64,000 bases of DNA from Gelatiniphilus marinus (GTDB taxonomy: Bacteria > Bacteroidota > Bacteroidia > Flavobacteriales > Flavobacteriaceae). Every line of letters begins with the position of its first letter. The first letter of the stretch is position 1. Shown piece by piece: positions 54,566 through 62,596 of this stretch. The notes under the pieces are model-generated. The model saw only the letters and a list, made by a program, of their open reading frames with translations, made no database searches and had not been told where the DNA came from. The stretch is from the NCBI RefSeq assembly GCF_042678305.1, contig NZ_JBHUDT010000002.1. One strand, 5' to 3'. Made by a program: the position numbers and the translations under genes.

Positions 54566-54651
54566 TTTTTGTTTATTTGGGTAAGCGCATTGCCAAGGTG
54601 CGCTTTGTGCTTGTGCAATCAAAAAAAATATTAATTTTCGTAACCGTATAT

Positions 54652-55062
54652 ATGGCACGTATTTTATCAATAGATTATGGAGAAAAACGAACCGGAATAG
54701 CGGTAACAGACGAGTTACAGATTATTGCATCAGGGCTAACCACGGTTAATACCAAAGCACTAATTTCTTTTTTAAAGGAATATACCAGTAAAGAAAAAGT
54801 AGAACTGTTTTTGGTAGGAGAACCCAAACAGATGGATAATACCGCATCTGAAAGCGAAAAACAAATTCGGCCATTTATACTAAAGCTCCAAAACCAATTC
54901 CCCAATATTCCTATTGTTAGGGTTGATGAGCGTTTTACTTCAAAAATGGCATTTCAAACCATGATTGATAGCGGTTTAAAAAAACAACAGCGAAAAAACA
55001 AAGCGCTAATAGACGAAATTAGTGCTACACTAATACTTCAAGGTTACCTGTATTCTAAATAA
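54652..55062 (+). CDS. ruvX: Putative Holliday junction resolvase RuvX (YqgF)
   Basis: A 136-residue RNase H-like nuclease. It begins ARILSIDYGEKRTGIAVTDE, with the catalytic Asp near residue 7. It has FLVGEPKQMDNTASESEK, then VRVDERFTSKMA, with the second acidic site, and KNKALIDEISATLILQGYL. YqgF is involved in 16S rRNA processing or recombination. I chose the ATG at 54652, since the open frame further upstream has no family similarity. Confidence 0.92.
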   Translation: MARILSIDYGEKRTGIAVTDELQIIASGLTTVNTKALISFLKEYTSKEKVELFLVGEPKQMDNTASESEKQIRPFILKLQNQFPNIPIVRVDERFTSKMAFQTMIDSGLKKQQRKNKALIDEISATLILQGYLYSK

Positions 55063-55132
55063 TTTCTTTTTTAATTATAAGAAAATAAGTACTTTTACTT
55101 TTTAATTTATAAACCCCATAATACCATTTACC

Positions 55133-55723
55133 ATGAAAAAAAATTACATGCTTTTATTGTTAATTTGTGTATTTGGCTTTGGCACAATTTATGCCGAACC
55201 ATGTCCCAATGCAGGAGGAACCACTTCGTCTGGAGGAACCAAAATCTTTTTTTCTTATTTGCCAGCAACCTCTTTTTGTGTTAACAGGCCAGCCACTATC
55301 GAGGTTAACGGAACCTCTGTTTTTACATTGGAAGTAGCCTCTTGTTCTGAAACCACTTCTGTGTACAACCTTACAAGTGGACCGGCCATTGTAGGGCAAG
55401 ATTTTACCGTAACATCTGGCTTCGATAGCTCTTGTGCGTACTCTGGCGGTACATTGCCAATAGTAAAAAACAGTATTGAAACTGGTTTTTGGATGTCGCC
55501 CAATCCGCTTAAAAAAGACAATTTGCTAAAATTGTCGTTTGGCTTTCCCGTAAATGCCCATGTTAGTATATACGATATTACCGGAAAAAAAATAATTCAG
55601 GATCATATTAACAATAAAGATTATAAAGACCTTAGCATTGCAAATTTAACTAAAGGTGTTTATATATTGAATCTTTCAACTAAAAATACTGCCATAACAA
55701 GAAAAATTGTTGTAGCACAATAG
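55133..55723 (+). CDS. Small secreted protein with type IX (type A) sorting domain
   Basis: A 196-residue protein. The signal peptide (MLLLLICVFGFGTIYAEP) is followed by only about 95 mature residues with four cysteines that could form two disulfides. The C-terminal sorting domain begins near residue 119 (FWMSPNPLKKDNLLKLSFG, then VSIYDITGKKI and GVYILNLSTKN) and marks it for export across the outer membrane by the type IX system. The cargo part has no known motif. It is a single gene between ruvX and def. Confidence 0.8.
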   Translation: MKKNYMLLLLICVFGFGTIYAEPCPNAGGTTSSGGTKIFFSYLPATSFCVNRPATIEVNGTSVFTLEVASCSETTSVYNLTSGPAIVGQDFTVTSGFDSSCAYSGGTLPIVKNSIETGFWMSPNPLKKDNLLKLSFGFPVNAHVSIYDITGKKIIQDHINNKDYKDLSIANLTKGVYILNLSTKNTAITRKIVVAQ

Positions 55724-55821
55724 TTAAACCTTTAATTACAGAGGCTGCCTAAAAGTAATTTAGTGGTTTTTTATAATCTAGCAAAGAATCATTAAGGCTT
55801 TTAGGGAGCCTTTTCTATGTT

Positions 55822-55849
55822 AAAAAACGCATTAATATGAGTGTTTTTT
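55822..55849 (+). terminator. Possible terminator downstream of the sorting-domain protein
   Basis: AAAAAACGC and GTGTTTTTT pair with one G-T wobble around a 10-nt loop, ending in a T run. A weaker hairpin (AAGGCT/AGCCTT at 55794-55812) lies just upstream and may work with it. Confidence 0.5.
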
Positions 55850-55885
55850 TAATACAAAAAGCAATAAATTAACTGTTAAGTATTG

Positions 55886-55893
55886 TATTTTTG
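55886..55893 (+). promoter_or_regulatory. -7 box of def
   Basis: TATTTTTG fits TAnnTTTG and ends 24 nt before the ATG at 55918. This supports that ATG over the earlier in-frame start at 55891, which would overlap the box. Confidence 0.45.
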
Positions 55894-55917
55894 CAAAAAT
55901 TAAATTTAGTAACCACA

Positions 55918-56508
55918 ATGATTTTACCAATTGTAGCCTATGGCGACCCTGTTTTAAAAAAACAATGTGCCAATATCTCAAAAGATTACCCCAATTTAGA
56001 CGGGCTTTTAAAAAACATGTTCGAGACTATGTACAACGCACATGGCGTGGGTTTGGCTGCACCGCAAATAGGATTGCCAATACGCTTGTTTTTGGTAGAT
56101 ACAGAGCCTTTTTCTGAATACGAAGAAGTATCTGAAGACGAAAAAAGCACACTTAAAGATTTTAAACGTGTTTTTATAAATGCCAAAATAACAAAAGAAG
56201 AAGGTAACGAGTGGGCTTTTAATGAAGGCTGTTTGAGCATTCCGGATGTTAGGGAAGATGTATTTAGAAAACCCCAAATAACCATTGAATATGTTGACGA
56301 AAACTTTACACCGCATACAGAGGTTTTTGAAGGCTTAGTAGCTAGGGTTATTCAGCATGAATACGATCATATTGAGGGCATATTGTTTACCGATAAATTA
56401 TCGAGCTTAAAAAAACGTTTAATAAAAGGAAAGCTAAATAGCATATCAAAAGGAAAAATAAGTGCAGATTACCGCATGCGCTTTCCAGACCAAAAAAAGA
56501 AACGATAA
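55918..56508 (+). CDS. def: Peptide deformylase
   Basis: A 196-residue metalloenzyme with all three family motifs: GVGLAAPQIG, EGCLSIP and QHEYDHIEG, where Cys and two His hold the metal and Glu is catalytic. It removes the formyl group from new proteins. The region around residues 60-80 has a short charged insert (EYEEVSEDEKSTLKDF) usual in Bacteroidetes. The ATG at 55918 gives the standard start ILPIVAYGDPVL. The DUF5606 gene follows after 59 nt. Confidence 0.95.
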   Translation: MILPIVAYGDPVLKKQCANISKDYPNLDGLLKNMFETMYNAHGVGLAAPQIGLPIRLFLVDTEPFSEYEEVSEDEKSTLKDFKRVFINAKITKEEGNEWAFNEGCLSIPDVREDVFRKPQITIEYVDENFTPHTEVFEGLVARVIQHEYDHIEGILFTDKLSSLKKRLIKGKLNSISKGKISADYRMRFPDQKKKR

Positions 56509-56567
56509 TAGTTGCACTATTGTATTAAACAAGTGATATTTGCCACTTTCAAAAACAAAAACAATTT

Positions 56568-56999
56568 ATGGGTTTAGATAAAGTTTTAGCCATTTCAGGA
56601 AAACCAGGTTTATACAAGTTAATAGCACAAACCAGAGGCGGTTTTGTAGCAGAATCGTTATTGAACAACAAGCGCATTTCTGTAAGCATGCAGCAGAATG
56701 TAAGCGTTTTAAGCGAAATAGCTATTTATACTTTAGCCGAAGAAATACCATTAACACAGGTTTTGGCTAGTATTAAAGAAAAAGAAAACGGCGCCCAGAC
56801 CAGTGTTAAACCAAAAGATAGCAAAGATAAACTAGAAGAATATTTCTTCAATGTTTTACCAGATTACGATGAAGATAGGGTATATGCCAGCGATATAAAA
56901 AAGATATTGCAGTGGTATAATTTATTACAGCAGCACAATATGTTAGGGCTTTTAGATGATGGAAATGATGAGTCTAAAGTTCTGGATGAAGAAGAATAG
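56568..56999 (+). CDS. DUF5606 family protein
   Basis: A 143-residue soluble protein starting GLDKVLAISGKPGLYKLIAQ, with RGGFVAESLLNNKRISVS and a C-terminal KLEEYFFNVLPDYDEDRVYA. It is a Bacteroidetes-specific family of unknown function, commonly next to def. The acidic tail is probably disordered. Confidence 0.85.
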   Translation: MGLDKVLAISGKPGLYKLIAQTRGGFVAESLLNNKRISVSMQQNVSVLSEIAIYTLAEEIPLTQVLASIKEKENGAQTSVKPKDSKDKLEEYFFNVLPDYDEDRVYASDIKKILQWYNLLQQHNMLGLLDDGNDESKVLDEEE

Positions 57000-57022
57000 C
57001 ACAAGCTGTTTTATACAATACT

Positions 57023-57047
57023 AACCTCTGTTTTTAGAGGTTTTTTT
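57023..57047 (+). terminator. Rho-independent terminator after the DUF5606 gene
   Basis: The stem AACCTCT/AGAGGTT (57023-57029 with 57036-57042) is followed by a T run. It ends the def-DUF5606 transcript. Confidence 0.8.
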
Positions 57048-57148
57048 ATGCCTATTTTTGTGGGTTTTATTATTTTAAATTATAGCTCTATAATTAAGCT
57101 GAAATATTAAGAACACATCGCTTTTTTAAGCATAGTAAATTAATACAC

Positions 57149-57706
57149 ATGAAAATCACCAAACCAAAAAGGAATAATATTATTTTTTTAATTGTAATAG
57201 CGGTTTTATTAATTCCGCAAACTCGAAAACCCATACAAGTATTTTTACAAAAAGGTTTGGCTTTAATTAGTCCGTCTGTAATAAAAGAGAGCGAACAAAC
57301 TAGCATAACAAATTACAATTGGAAGTTAAAAGATGAAAACGGAGCCGTTTTTAATTTTGAAACCACCAAAGAAAAAGTGGTATTACTAAACTTTTGGGCT
57401 ACATGGTGCCCGCCTTGTATTGCAGAAATGCCGAGCCTTCAAAAACTTTATGATGATTATAATGATAAGATTGAATTTATACTTGTTTCAGACGAATCGT
57501 TTAGCACTATCAATTCATTTTTAGAAAAAAACAACTATAATTTCAAAGTATATAACCAAGCATCAAAATCTCAATTTTTTAATGTTAGAGGCATTCCAAG
57601 AACGTTTTTAATCGATAAAAAAGGTAACGTGGTTATCGATAAAACGGGTGCCGCCAATTGGAATAGCGACTCGGTAAGAAACACCATTGACGGACTGTTA
57701 AAATAG
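57149..57706 (+). CDS. TlpA/ResA-like membrane-anchored thioredoxin
   Basis: A 185-residue protein. One N-terminal anchor (IIFLIVIAVLLIPQT) holds a periplasmic thioredoxin domain with WCPPC near residue 86 and the cis-proline region RGIPRTFLIDKKG. Such proteins reduce disulfides of cytochrome c apoproteins or other periplasmic clients. A TATTTTTG box (57053-57060) lies 88 nt upstream. The gap after it (57707-57904) holds nothing recognisable. Confidence 0.88.
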   Translation: MKITKPKRNNIIFLIVIAVLLIPQTRKPIQVFLQKGLALISPSVIKESEQTSITNYNWKLKDENGAVFNFETTKEKVVLLNFWATWCPPCIAEMPSLQKLYDDYNDKIEFILVSDESFSTINSFLEKNNYNFKVYNQASKSQFFNVRGIPRTFLIDKKGNVVIDKTGAANWNSDSVRNTIDGLLK

Positions 57707-57904
57707 CGAGTATTAAAAAAGGCTGTTTAAATTTAGGGTTTAGCATGCGGTAAATCAAACCAAGGTGTCTGTTGCCCTTAAAATATTTGTCCATTAATAC
57801 TTCTATTGCTAAAACTATCAACCGTTATATTGCAATCAATTTTAGCTTTTAAAGCAGAACCGGTAAAAATCTTTTAATTATTAATACCTTTACAATTAAT
57901 AGTA

Positions 57905-58219
57905 ATGGTTAATATGAATATCCGGAATATCAAGTGCCCTAGCTGTGGTATTTATAATGTTAATAGCGATTATTGCTCTAAATGCCATACGGTTTTATCG
58001 TATAAAAAACGTCGTGAAATAGAGTATGAAAACGAACAAAAAGCCCGTTTAGAGCGTATTAGTATCGAGAAAACAAACAACCCTTCTTTTTTTGAGAAAT
58101 ATGAAGACCATCGATTTTTGTTGGTGCGTATTTTTGTAAAACTACTAAAATCCATTTGGGTAGTTGTAATGGCTATAGGCATGTTTATAGCGTGGTTAAT
58201 TACAACTATTGCTGCATGA
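57905..58219 (+). CDS. Small zinc-ribbon membrane protein of unknown function
   Basis: A 104-residue protein. Four cysteines in two CxxC pairs (C11, C14, C24, C27) form a likely zinc ribbon, then a basic and acidic helix, then one C-terminal transmembrane helix (WVVVMAIGMFIAWLITTIA). I recognise no family. The next gene overlaps it by 4 nt, so the two probably act together at the membrane. Met4 is an alternative start. Confidence 0.65.
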   Translation: MVNMNIRNIKCPSCGIYNVNSDYCSKCHTVLSYKKRREIEYENEQKARLERISIEKTNNPSFFEKYEDHRFLLVRIFVKLLKSIWVVVMAIGMFIAWLITTIAA

Positions 58220-58572
58220 ATATTTTAAAACATCCTATATTTATTGGTGTTTGCACTTTGGCTTTGGCTATTTATTTGGCAAAAATAAGTCATGTGAATC
58301 TGCCAAATTGGGTGTTTTTTTATTTAAGCGATTTGCTGTGTATGCCTTTTGTTTTTAGTTTATGTTTGGTAGTAGTTCGGTTAATAAATAAAGACAATAC
58401 GTTACTTATCCCGTTGGGGCCAATCATTGCGTTAACAGTATTTTATGCCATGTATTTTGAGTGGCTGCTACCACAATATATTGCTCGCTATACTGCCGAT
58501 ATTATTGACGTTTTCTTATATATTGCAGGTGCGGGATTATTTTATAAATTTCAAAAACGATTATATTGCTAG
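58216..58572 (+). CDS. Small membrane protein of unknown function
   Basis: A 118-residue protein with about four hydrophobic helices (HPIFIGVCTLALAIYLA, LLCMPFVFSLCLVVVRL, LGPIIALTVFYAMYFEWLL, DVFLYIAGAGLFY). No function is suggested by motifs. I chose the ATG at 58216 because it overlaps the stop of the zinc-ribbon gene (ATGA) and starts with a membrane segment. It converges with crtY. Confidence 0.65.
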   Translation: MNILKHPIFIGVCTLALAIYLAKISHVNLPNWVFFYLSDLLCMPFVFSLCLVVVRLINKDNTLLIPLGPIIALTVFYAMYFEWLLPQYIARYTADIIDVFLYIAGAGLFYKFQKRLYC

Positions 58573-58619
58573 TGTTTTCACTCTTATTAAAAACTAGAAA
58601 TATTCGTTTTTAATCTTAG

Positions 58620-59768
58620 CTAAAGTGTCCTAAAAAAAGCCTTTATAAAACTAAAGGAGAATAGAGACGACATGATTTTTAAGTCTTCAAAAAAATTAGA
58701 TTCTTCATCTAGAAATTTAAACATGGTTTCCACAGAATTTTTATTGTAAAACTGCTGGAAAATCCATTCGCCTTTATGGTTATCGTCTTTTAAAACCTTT
58801 AAAAACACTTTATCGTAAAACTTAAATTTACTTTTAAATAGCTTGTTTGAAGGTGCTTTATTGGCTTTAATATTCTCAATTATTTGTGCGGTTTTTTTCT
58901 CGGTGTGCTTAAACGAATACCCTGTTGATGCTTTTACCCAACCACCTGCAGTACCAATTTTTGTAAGGCGTTTGCTGTTGTGTTTTTCAAAAGGAAAAGT
59001 GGTCATTGGTATAATGCCTGTTTCCGTTTCAACAATGGTATAACTATCAATTTTTAAATATTCCTTTATGTATTTTTTTATGAATTTGCTGTAGGTTTCA
59101 TCATTTACAAGTTGTTCGGTAAAATAGGTAAACTCTACCAAGGCTTCTGTTTTCGAGAATGGTAAAACGTAAGTGAATGTGGTTTGATTGCCGTCTTTTA
59201 AGCGATAATCCATCATAATCACTTTGGTTTCATCAAAAGATTCCTGCTCGGTTTTAATAACCCAGCCTTTAAAATGTTGAAGGATGGTTAGGCTCTGTTT
59301 TGAAAGTTCTGAAAATGTTTTGGGAATTCTGCTATCAAAAGCATACGAAGCCGTAAAAGTGTTTTGTTTGGTGGTTACAATAATGTTATCGTTTTCTTCT
59401 CTAACCAATTCTACGCCATCTATTATAAAATGGATATTATGATGTTTTTTGAGTTTCGTTTTTGCTTCGTTGTAAAAATCTATAGATCGAATAGATTTGT
59501 AACTATATGGTTTAAGCGTTAAATGGGTGGTTTTTTTTGAAGTAATTATTGATGCTTTTTTCCAAGACCTAAAAACGATGCCGTTCCATAACGAAGGTTT
59601 GGTTTCCCAGAAGCTCCAAGTTTTGTCGTTCAGTTTTTTTTCTGAATGGTCAATCAGCGCCACTTGCTTGTCGTTAAAAAAAGCATCCGAGGCCATTTTT
59701 AAGGCCAGTTGTAAACCTGCTAAGCCATTCCCTATAATAATGTAATCGAAATGGGAGCTGTTGTGCAT
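58620..59768 (-). CDS. crtY: Lycopene beta-cyclase
   Basis: A 382-residue flavoprotein. The nucleotide-binding start is DYIIIGNGLAGLQLALKM (about 8-25) and the lycopene cyclase motif is KTWSFWE (about 48-54). Later GTAGGWVKASTGYSF is typical of CrtY. It closes both ends of lycopene to beta-carotene. It is the last gene of the minus-strand carotenoid run, 16 nt after crtZ. Confidence 0.88.
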   Translation of the reverse strand: MHNSSHFDYIIIGNGLAGLQLALKMASDAFFNDKQVALIDHSEKKLNDKTWSFWETKPSLWNGIVFRSWKKASIITSKKTTHLTLKPYSYKSIRSIDFYNEAKTKLKKHHNIHFIIDGVELVREENDNIIVTTKQNTFTASYAFDSRIPKTFSELSKQSLTILQHFKGWVIKTEQESFDETKVIMMDYRLKDGNQTTFTYVLPFSKTEALVEFTYFTEQLVNDETYSKFIKKYIKEYLKIDSYTIVETETGIIPMTTFPFEKHNSKRLTKIGTAGGWVKASTGYSFKHTEKKTAQIIENIKANKAPSNKLFKSKFKFYDKVFLKVLKDDNHKGEWIFQQFYNKNSVETMFKFLDEESNFFEDLKIMSSLFSFSFIKAFFRTL

Positions 59769-59784
59769 TTATAATATTGTTTTT

Positions 59785-60234
59785 TTATCTTTTAAAATAT
59801 TTAAAAGGAACAAACAGCATACCAAAGCACTCTCCATCTTCTTTACCTAAGTGTTTGTGGTGTATTTTGTGGGCTCTACGCACACCTCTGGCATACCAGT
59901 TATTGGCATTTCTAAAAAGTTTGAAACGCTGGTGTATAAAAATATCGTGTACAATAAAGTACGATAAACCATAAGCGAAAATACCAATGCCAATGGGCAG
60001 GCCAATCCATAAATCGTTATACTTCCAAAGTAAAAAGAAGGTAACGCTAACTATGGCATAAAAAATAAAAAACAGGTCGTTGCGCTCAAACCAACTATCG
60101 TGGTCTTTTTTGTGATGATCTTTGTGCAGGCTCCATAAAAAACCGTGCATAATATATTTATGCGTAAACCACGCCATAAATTCCATAAAGCAGTAAGTGC
60201 TTAAAAAAACGAGTATCCAGAGTAGGGTTTCCAT
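59785..60234 (-). CDS. crtZ: Beta-carotene hydroxylase
   Basis: A 149-residue di-iron membrane enzyme. Its histidine clusters are complete (HKYIMHG, HKDHHKKDH, HDIFIHQRF, HKIHHKHLG). It has about four helices. It adds 3- and 3'-hydroxyls to beta-carotene to give zeaxanthin. It lies between crtB and crtY, 9 and 16 nt away. No ketolase (crtW) is in the window, so zeaxanthin is the expected end product here. Confidence 0.92.
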   Translation of the reverse strand: METLLWILVFLSTYCFMEFMAWFTHKYIMHGFLWSLHKDHHKKDHDSWFERNDLFFIFYAIVSVTFFLLWKYNDLWIGLPIGIGIFAYGLSYFIVHDIFIHQRFKLFRNANNWYARGVRRAHKIHHKHLGKEDGECFGMLFVPFKYFKR

Positions 60235-60243
60235 AGCTTAAAA

Positions 60244-61083
60244 TTACATTATTTTTAGTTGATATTTTATATAACTGCGCATTAAAAGTTCTATTTTTTT
60301 AGGGTTTGAAACTCTAATACGTGTGTTTTTTATTTTTAAAGCGGGTGTTTTTTTTAGTTTTTTTAACAGTTGCCTGTAATATCTGTAAGCCATAAACACA
60401 CCAAATTTGGCCTCTATGGGAAGTTTTTTTATGCCGCTTAGTCCTTTGCTAAAATCTGCTTCAATATCGTTTATAATGTTTTGTTTCGAGTTTTCGTTAA
60501 GGTTTTTTAAATCGGTATTTGGGAAATAGGTCCGGTTTAAACCTTCAAAATCGGCTTTTAAATCCCTTAAGAAATTTACCTTTTGAAAGGCAGAGCCAAG
60601 AGCCATAGCCGTTTCTTTTAGCTCGTTATATTTTTTGTTATCGCCCTTTACAAATACTTTAAGGCACATAAGCCCCACAACATCTGCCGAACCGTAAATG
60701 TAGGCCTTAAATTCTTCTTCGGTTAAATATTGTGTTTTGTATAAATCTGTTCTCATACTATCCATAAAAGCATCAACCAATTGCTTGTCGATGTTGTATT
60801 TATGGTAGGTGTGCTGAAATGCATTTAAAATGGGGTTTAAACTAATTTTGTGTTTTAAAGCGTGTTCTAAATCTTCATTAAATTTATTAAAAAGTTCTTC
60901 TTTATTGTAATTGTGAAAGGAATCTACAATCTCGTCGGCAAACCGCACAAAGCCATAAATGTTGTAAATATGGCTTCTTATGGAGCCATGAAGCATTTTG
61001 GTAGCTAATGAGAAAGACGTGCTGTACGTTTTTGTTACAAGCTTACTGGAATGGTACGAAACGGTATCGAAAAGTGATTTCAT
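60244..61083 (-). CDS. crtB: Phytoene synthase
   Basis: A 279-residue prenyl synthase. The first Asp-rich motif is DEIVD (residues 50-54) and the second is NFLRDLKADFEGLNRTYFP (about 169-187). It condenses two geranylgeranyl diphosphates to phytoene. I chose the ATG at 61083 (MKSLFDTVSYHSS), which leaves a 4-nt gap to crtI; the earlier in-frame start at 61119 would overlap crtI by 32 nt and is unlike the family. Confidence 0.92.
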   Translation of the reverse strand: MKSLFDTVSYHSSKLVTKTYSTSFSLATKMLHGSIRSHIYNIYGFVRFADEIVDSFHNYNKEELFNKFNEDLEHALKHKISLNPILNAFQHTYHKYNIDKQLVDAFMDSMRTDLYKTQYLTEEEFKAYIYGSADVVGLMCLKVFVKGDNKKYNELKETAMALGSAFQKVNFLRDLKADFEGLNRTYFPNTDLKNLNENSKQNIINDIEADFSKGLSGIKKLPIEAKFGVFMAYRYYRQLLKKLKKTPALKIKNTRIRVSNPKKIELLMRSYIKYQLKIM

Positions 61084-61087
61084 CTGT

Positions 61088-62551
61088 TTAACTGTGGTGT
61101 TTAGATACGAGATTAGCAACTAATTTTCCTGATATTAACGATGGTGGCACTCCGGGACCAGGTACGGTTAGCTGTCCTGTAAAATATAAATTGTTTACTT
61201 TTTTGCTTTTTAATTTTGGTCTTAAAAAGGCCGTTTGCAGCAGGGTGTTTGCCATACCGTAGGCATTTCCTTTGTAAGAATTGTAATCGTTTATAAAATC
61301 GTTCAAGCAAAAACTTTCTTTAAATATAATATTATCTTTGACATTTTGAGACGTTAAATTCTCAAAGCGGTTTATAATTTTTTCAAAGTATTGGTTTCTT
61401 AGCTCTTGTGTGTCTTCAAGACCTGGAGCGAGCGGAATTAAAAATATGCCTGCTTCTTTTCCTTGGGGAGCCGTACTGCAATCGGTTTTACTGGGGAAGC
61501 TGGCGTAAAAAAGCGGGTTTTCTGGCCATTTTGGATTATCGTAAATGGCTTTGGCGTGCGTTTCAAAGTCAACATCAAAAAATAAAGTATGATGGTTTAC
61601 ATTTTTTAATTTTTTATTAAAACCAACATAAAAAAGTAGGGAAGAGGGCGCAAATGTTTTTTTGCTCCAATATTTTTCAGAGTACTGCCTATACGATTTG
61701 TCTAAAAGTGTTTCGGTGTGGTGGTAGTCTGCACCGCTTAATACAATATCCGAAACATAGGTTTTTCCGTTTGAAATAATGCCTTTTGCCCATCCGTTTT
61801 CAACTATGATTTTTTCGATTGGCGATTCGGTTATAATTTTAACACCAAGTTCTTTTGCTAAACTTTCCATGGCCATTATAACTTGGTACATGCCTTTTTT
61901 GGGATGAAAAGTGCCTAGGCCAAAATCGGCATAGTTCATAAAACTATAAAACGACGGTGTATCACTGGGTTTTGCGCCCAAAAACAAAACGGGGAACTCC
62001 AGTATTTTAATTAGTCGCTCGTTTTTAAACTCTTTTCTAACATCTCTTTTAATGGTACTAAAAAACTGGTTGATTTTTTTAATGGTTTTTGGAGTAATTA
62101 GTTCTAATGGCGAAACACCCGGGTTGTAAACCAAGTCTTTTATGGCGACATCGTAATTGTCTTTGGCTTCTTTAATAAACTTTTTAAGTTTTAATGAACT
62201 GCCGGGTTCTTCTTTTTCAAATGCTTTTATTATTTTTTCCAGTGTGTCTTCAATGGTAATAAAATCGTTTTTACCATAATAAACACTATAGGCCGGATTT
62301 AATTTTTCTAATGTGTAATAGTCTGATGGTTTTTTGTTGAAATCAGAGAAAAATCTTTCAAAAACATCGGGCATCCAATACCATGTTGGTCCAATATCAA
62401 ATACAAAACCGTCTTTTTTTAATTGCCTTGCCCGACCACCAATGGTCTTGTTTTTTTCGAATATGGTTACATTGTAACCGGATTTTGCTAAGTAGCAAGC
62501 GGCTGCTAGCGAGGAAAACCCAGAGCCTATTATGTTTATGGTATTTTTCAT
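61088..62551 (-). CDS. crtI: Phytoene desaturase
   Basis: A 487-residue FAD enzyme. The dinucleotide fold is NIIGSGFSSLAAACYLAKSG (about 6-25) with IFEKNKTIGGRAR, then FDIGPTWYWMPDVFERFF. The C-terminal FAD motif is FTGQLTVPGPGVPPSLISGK. It turns phytoene to lycopene by four desaturations. It is the first crt gene after the regulator, with candidate operator repeats in the 45-bp gap between them. Confidence 0.94.
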   Translation of the reverse strand: MKNTINIIGSGFSSLAAACYLAKSGYNVTIFEKNKTIGGRARQLKKDGFVFDIGPTWYWMPDVFERFFSDFNKKPSDYYTLEKLNPAYSVYYGKNDFITIEDTLEKIIKAFEKEEPGSSLKLKKFIKEAKDNYDVAIKDLVYNPGVSPLELITPKTIKKINQFFSTIKRDVRKEFKNERLIKILEFPVLFLGAKPSDTPSFYSFMNYADFGLGTFHPKKGMYQVIMAMESLAKELGVKIITESPIEKIIVENGWAKGIISNGKTYVSDIVLSGADYHHTETLLDKSYRQYSEKYWSKKTFAPSSLLFYVGFNKKLKNVNHHTLFFDVDFETHAKAIYDNPKWPENPLFYASFPSKTDCSTAPQGKEAGIFLIPLAPGLEDTQELRNQYFEKIINRFENLTSQNVKDNIIFKESFCLNDFINDYNSYKGNAYGMANTLLQTAFLRPKLKSKKVNNLYFTGQLTVPGPGVPPSLISGKLVANLVSKHHS

Positions 62552-62552
62552 T

Positions 62553-62588
62553 TGTTTAACAAATATATTAAAATGTTAAACAAATATA
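62553..62588 (-). promoter_or_regulatory. Candidate crtI promoter and operator: two direct repeats 21 bp apart
   Basis: On the minus strand, TATATTTGTTTAACA (62588-62574) and TATATTTGTTAAACA (62567-62553) are near-identical direct repeats whose start points are 21 bp apart, two helical turns. Each begins with a perfect -7 box TATATTTG. A third TTAAACA-like word lies inside the end of the regulator gene (62604-62611). The arrangement fits a repressor site over a promoter, as for MerR/CarH-type proteins. Confidence 0.55.
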
Positions 62589-62596
62589 ATGAAATT

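Noticed and set aside
54577..54651. 25-codon N-terminal extension of RuvX
   Set aside because: The family starts at MARILSIDYG. The extension has no similarity and begins inside the structured intergenic region.
57053..57060. TATTTTTG as promoter of the TlpA-like gene
   Set aside because: It fits the -7 consensus but is 88 nt from the start codon, sits right behind a terminator T run, and has no -33 box.
57707..57904. Possible small RNA in the gap after the TlpA-like gene
   Set aside because: No stable hairpin, promoter pair or terminator could be assigned; the sequence is unremarkable AT-rich spacer.
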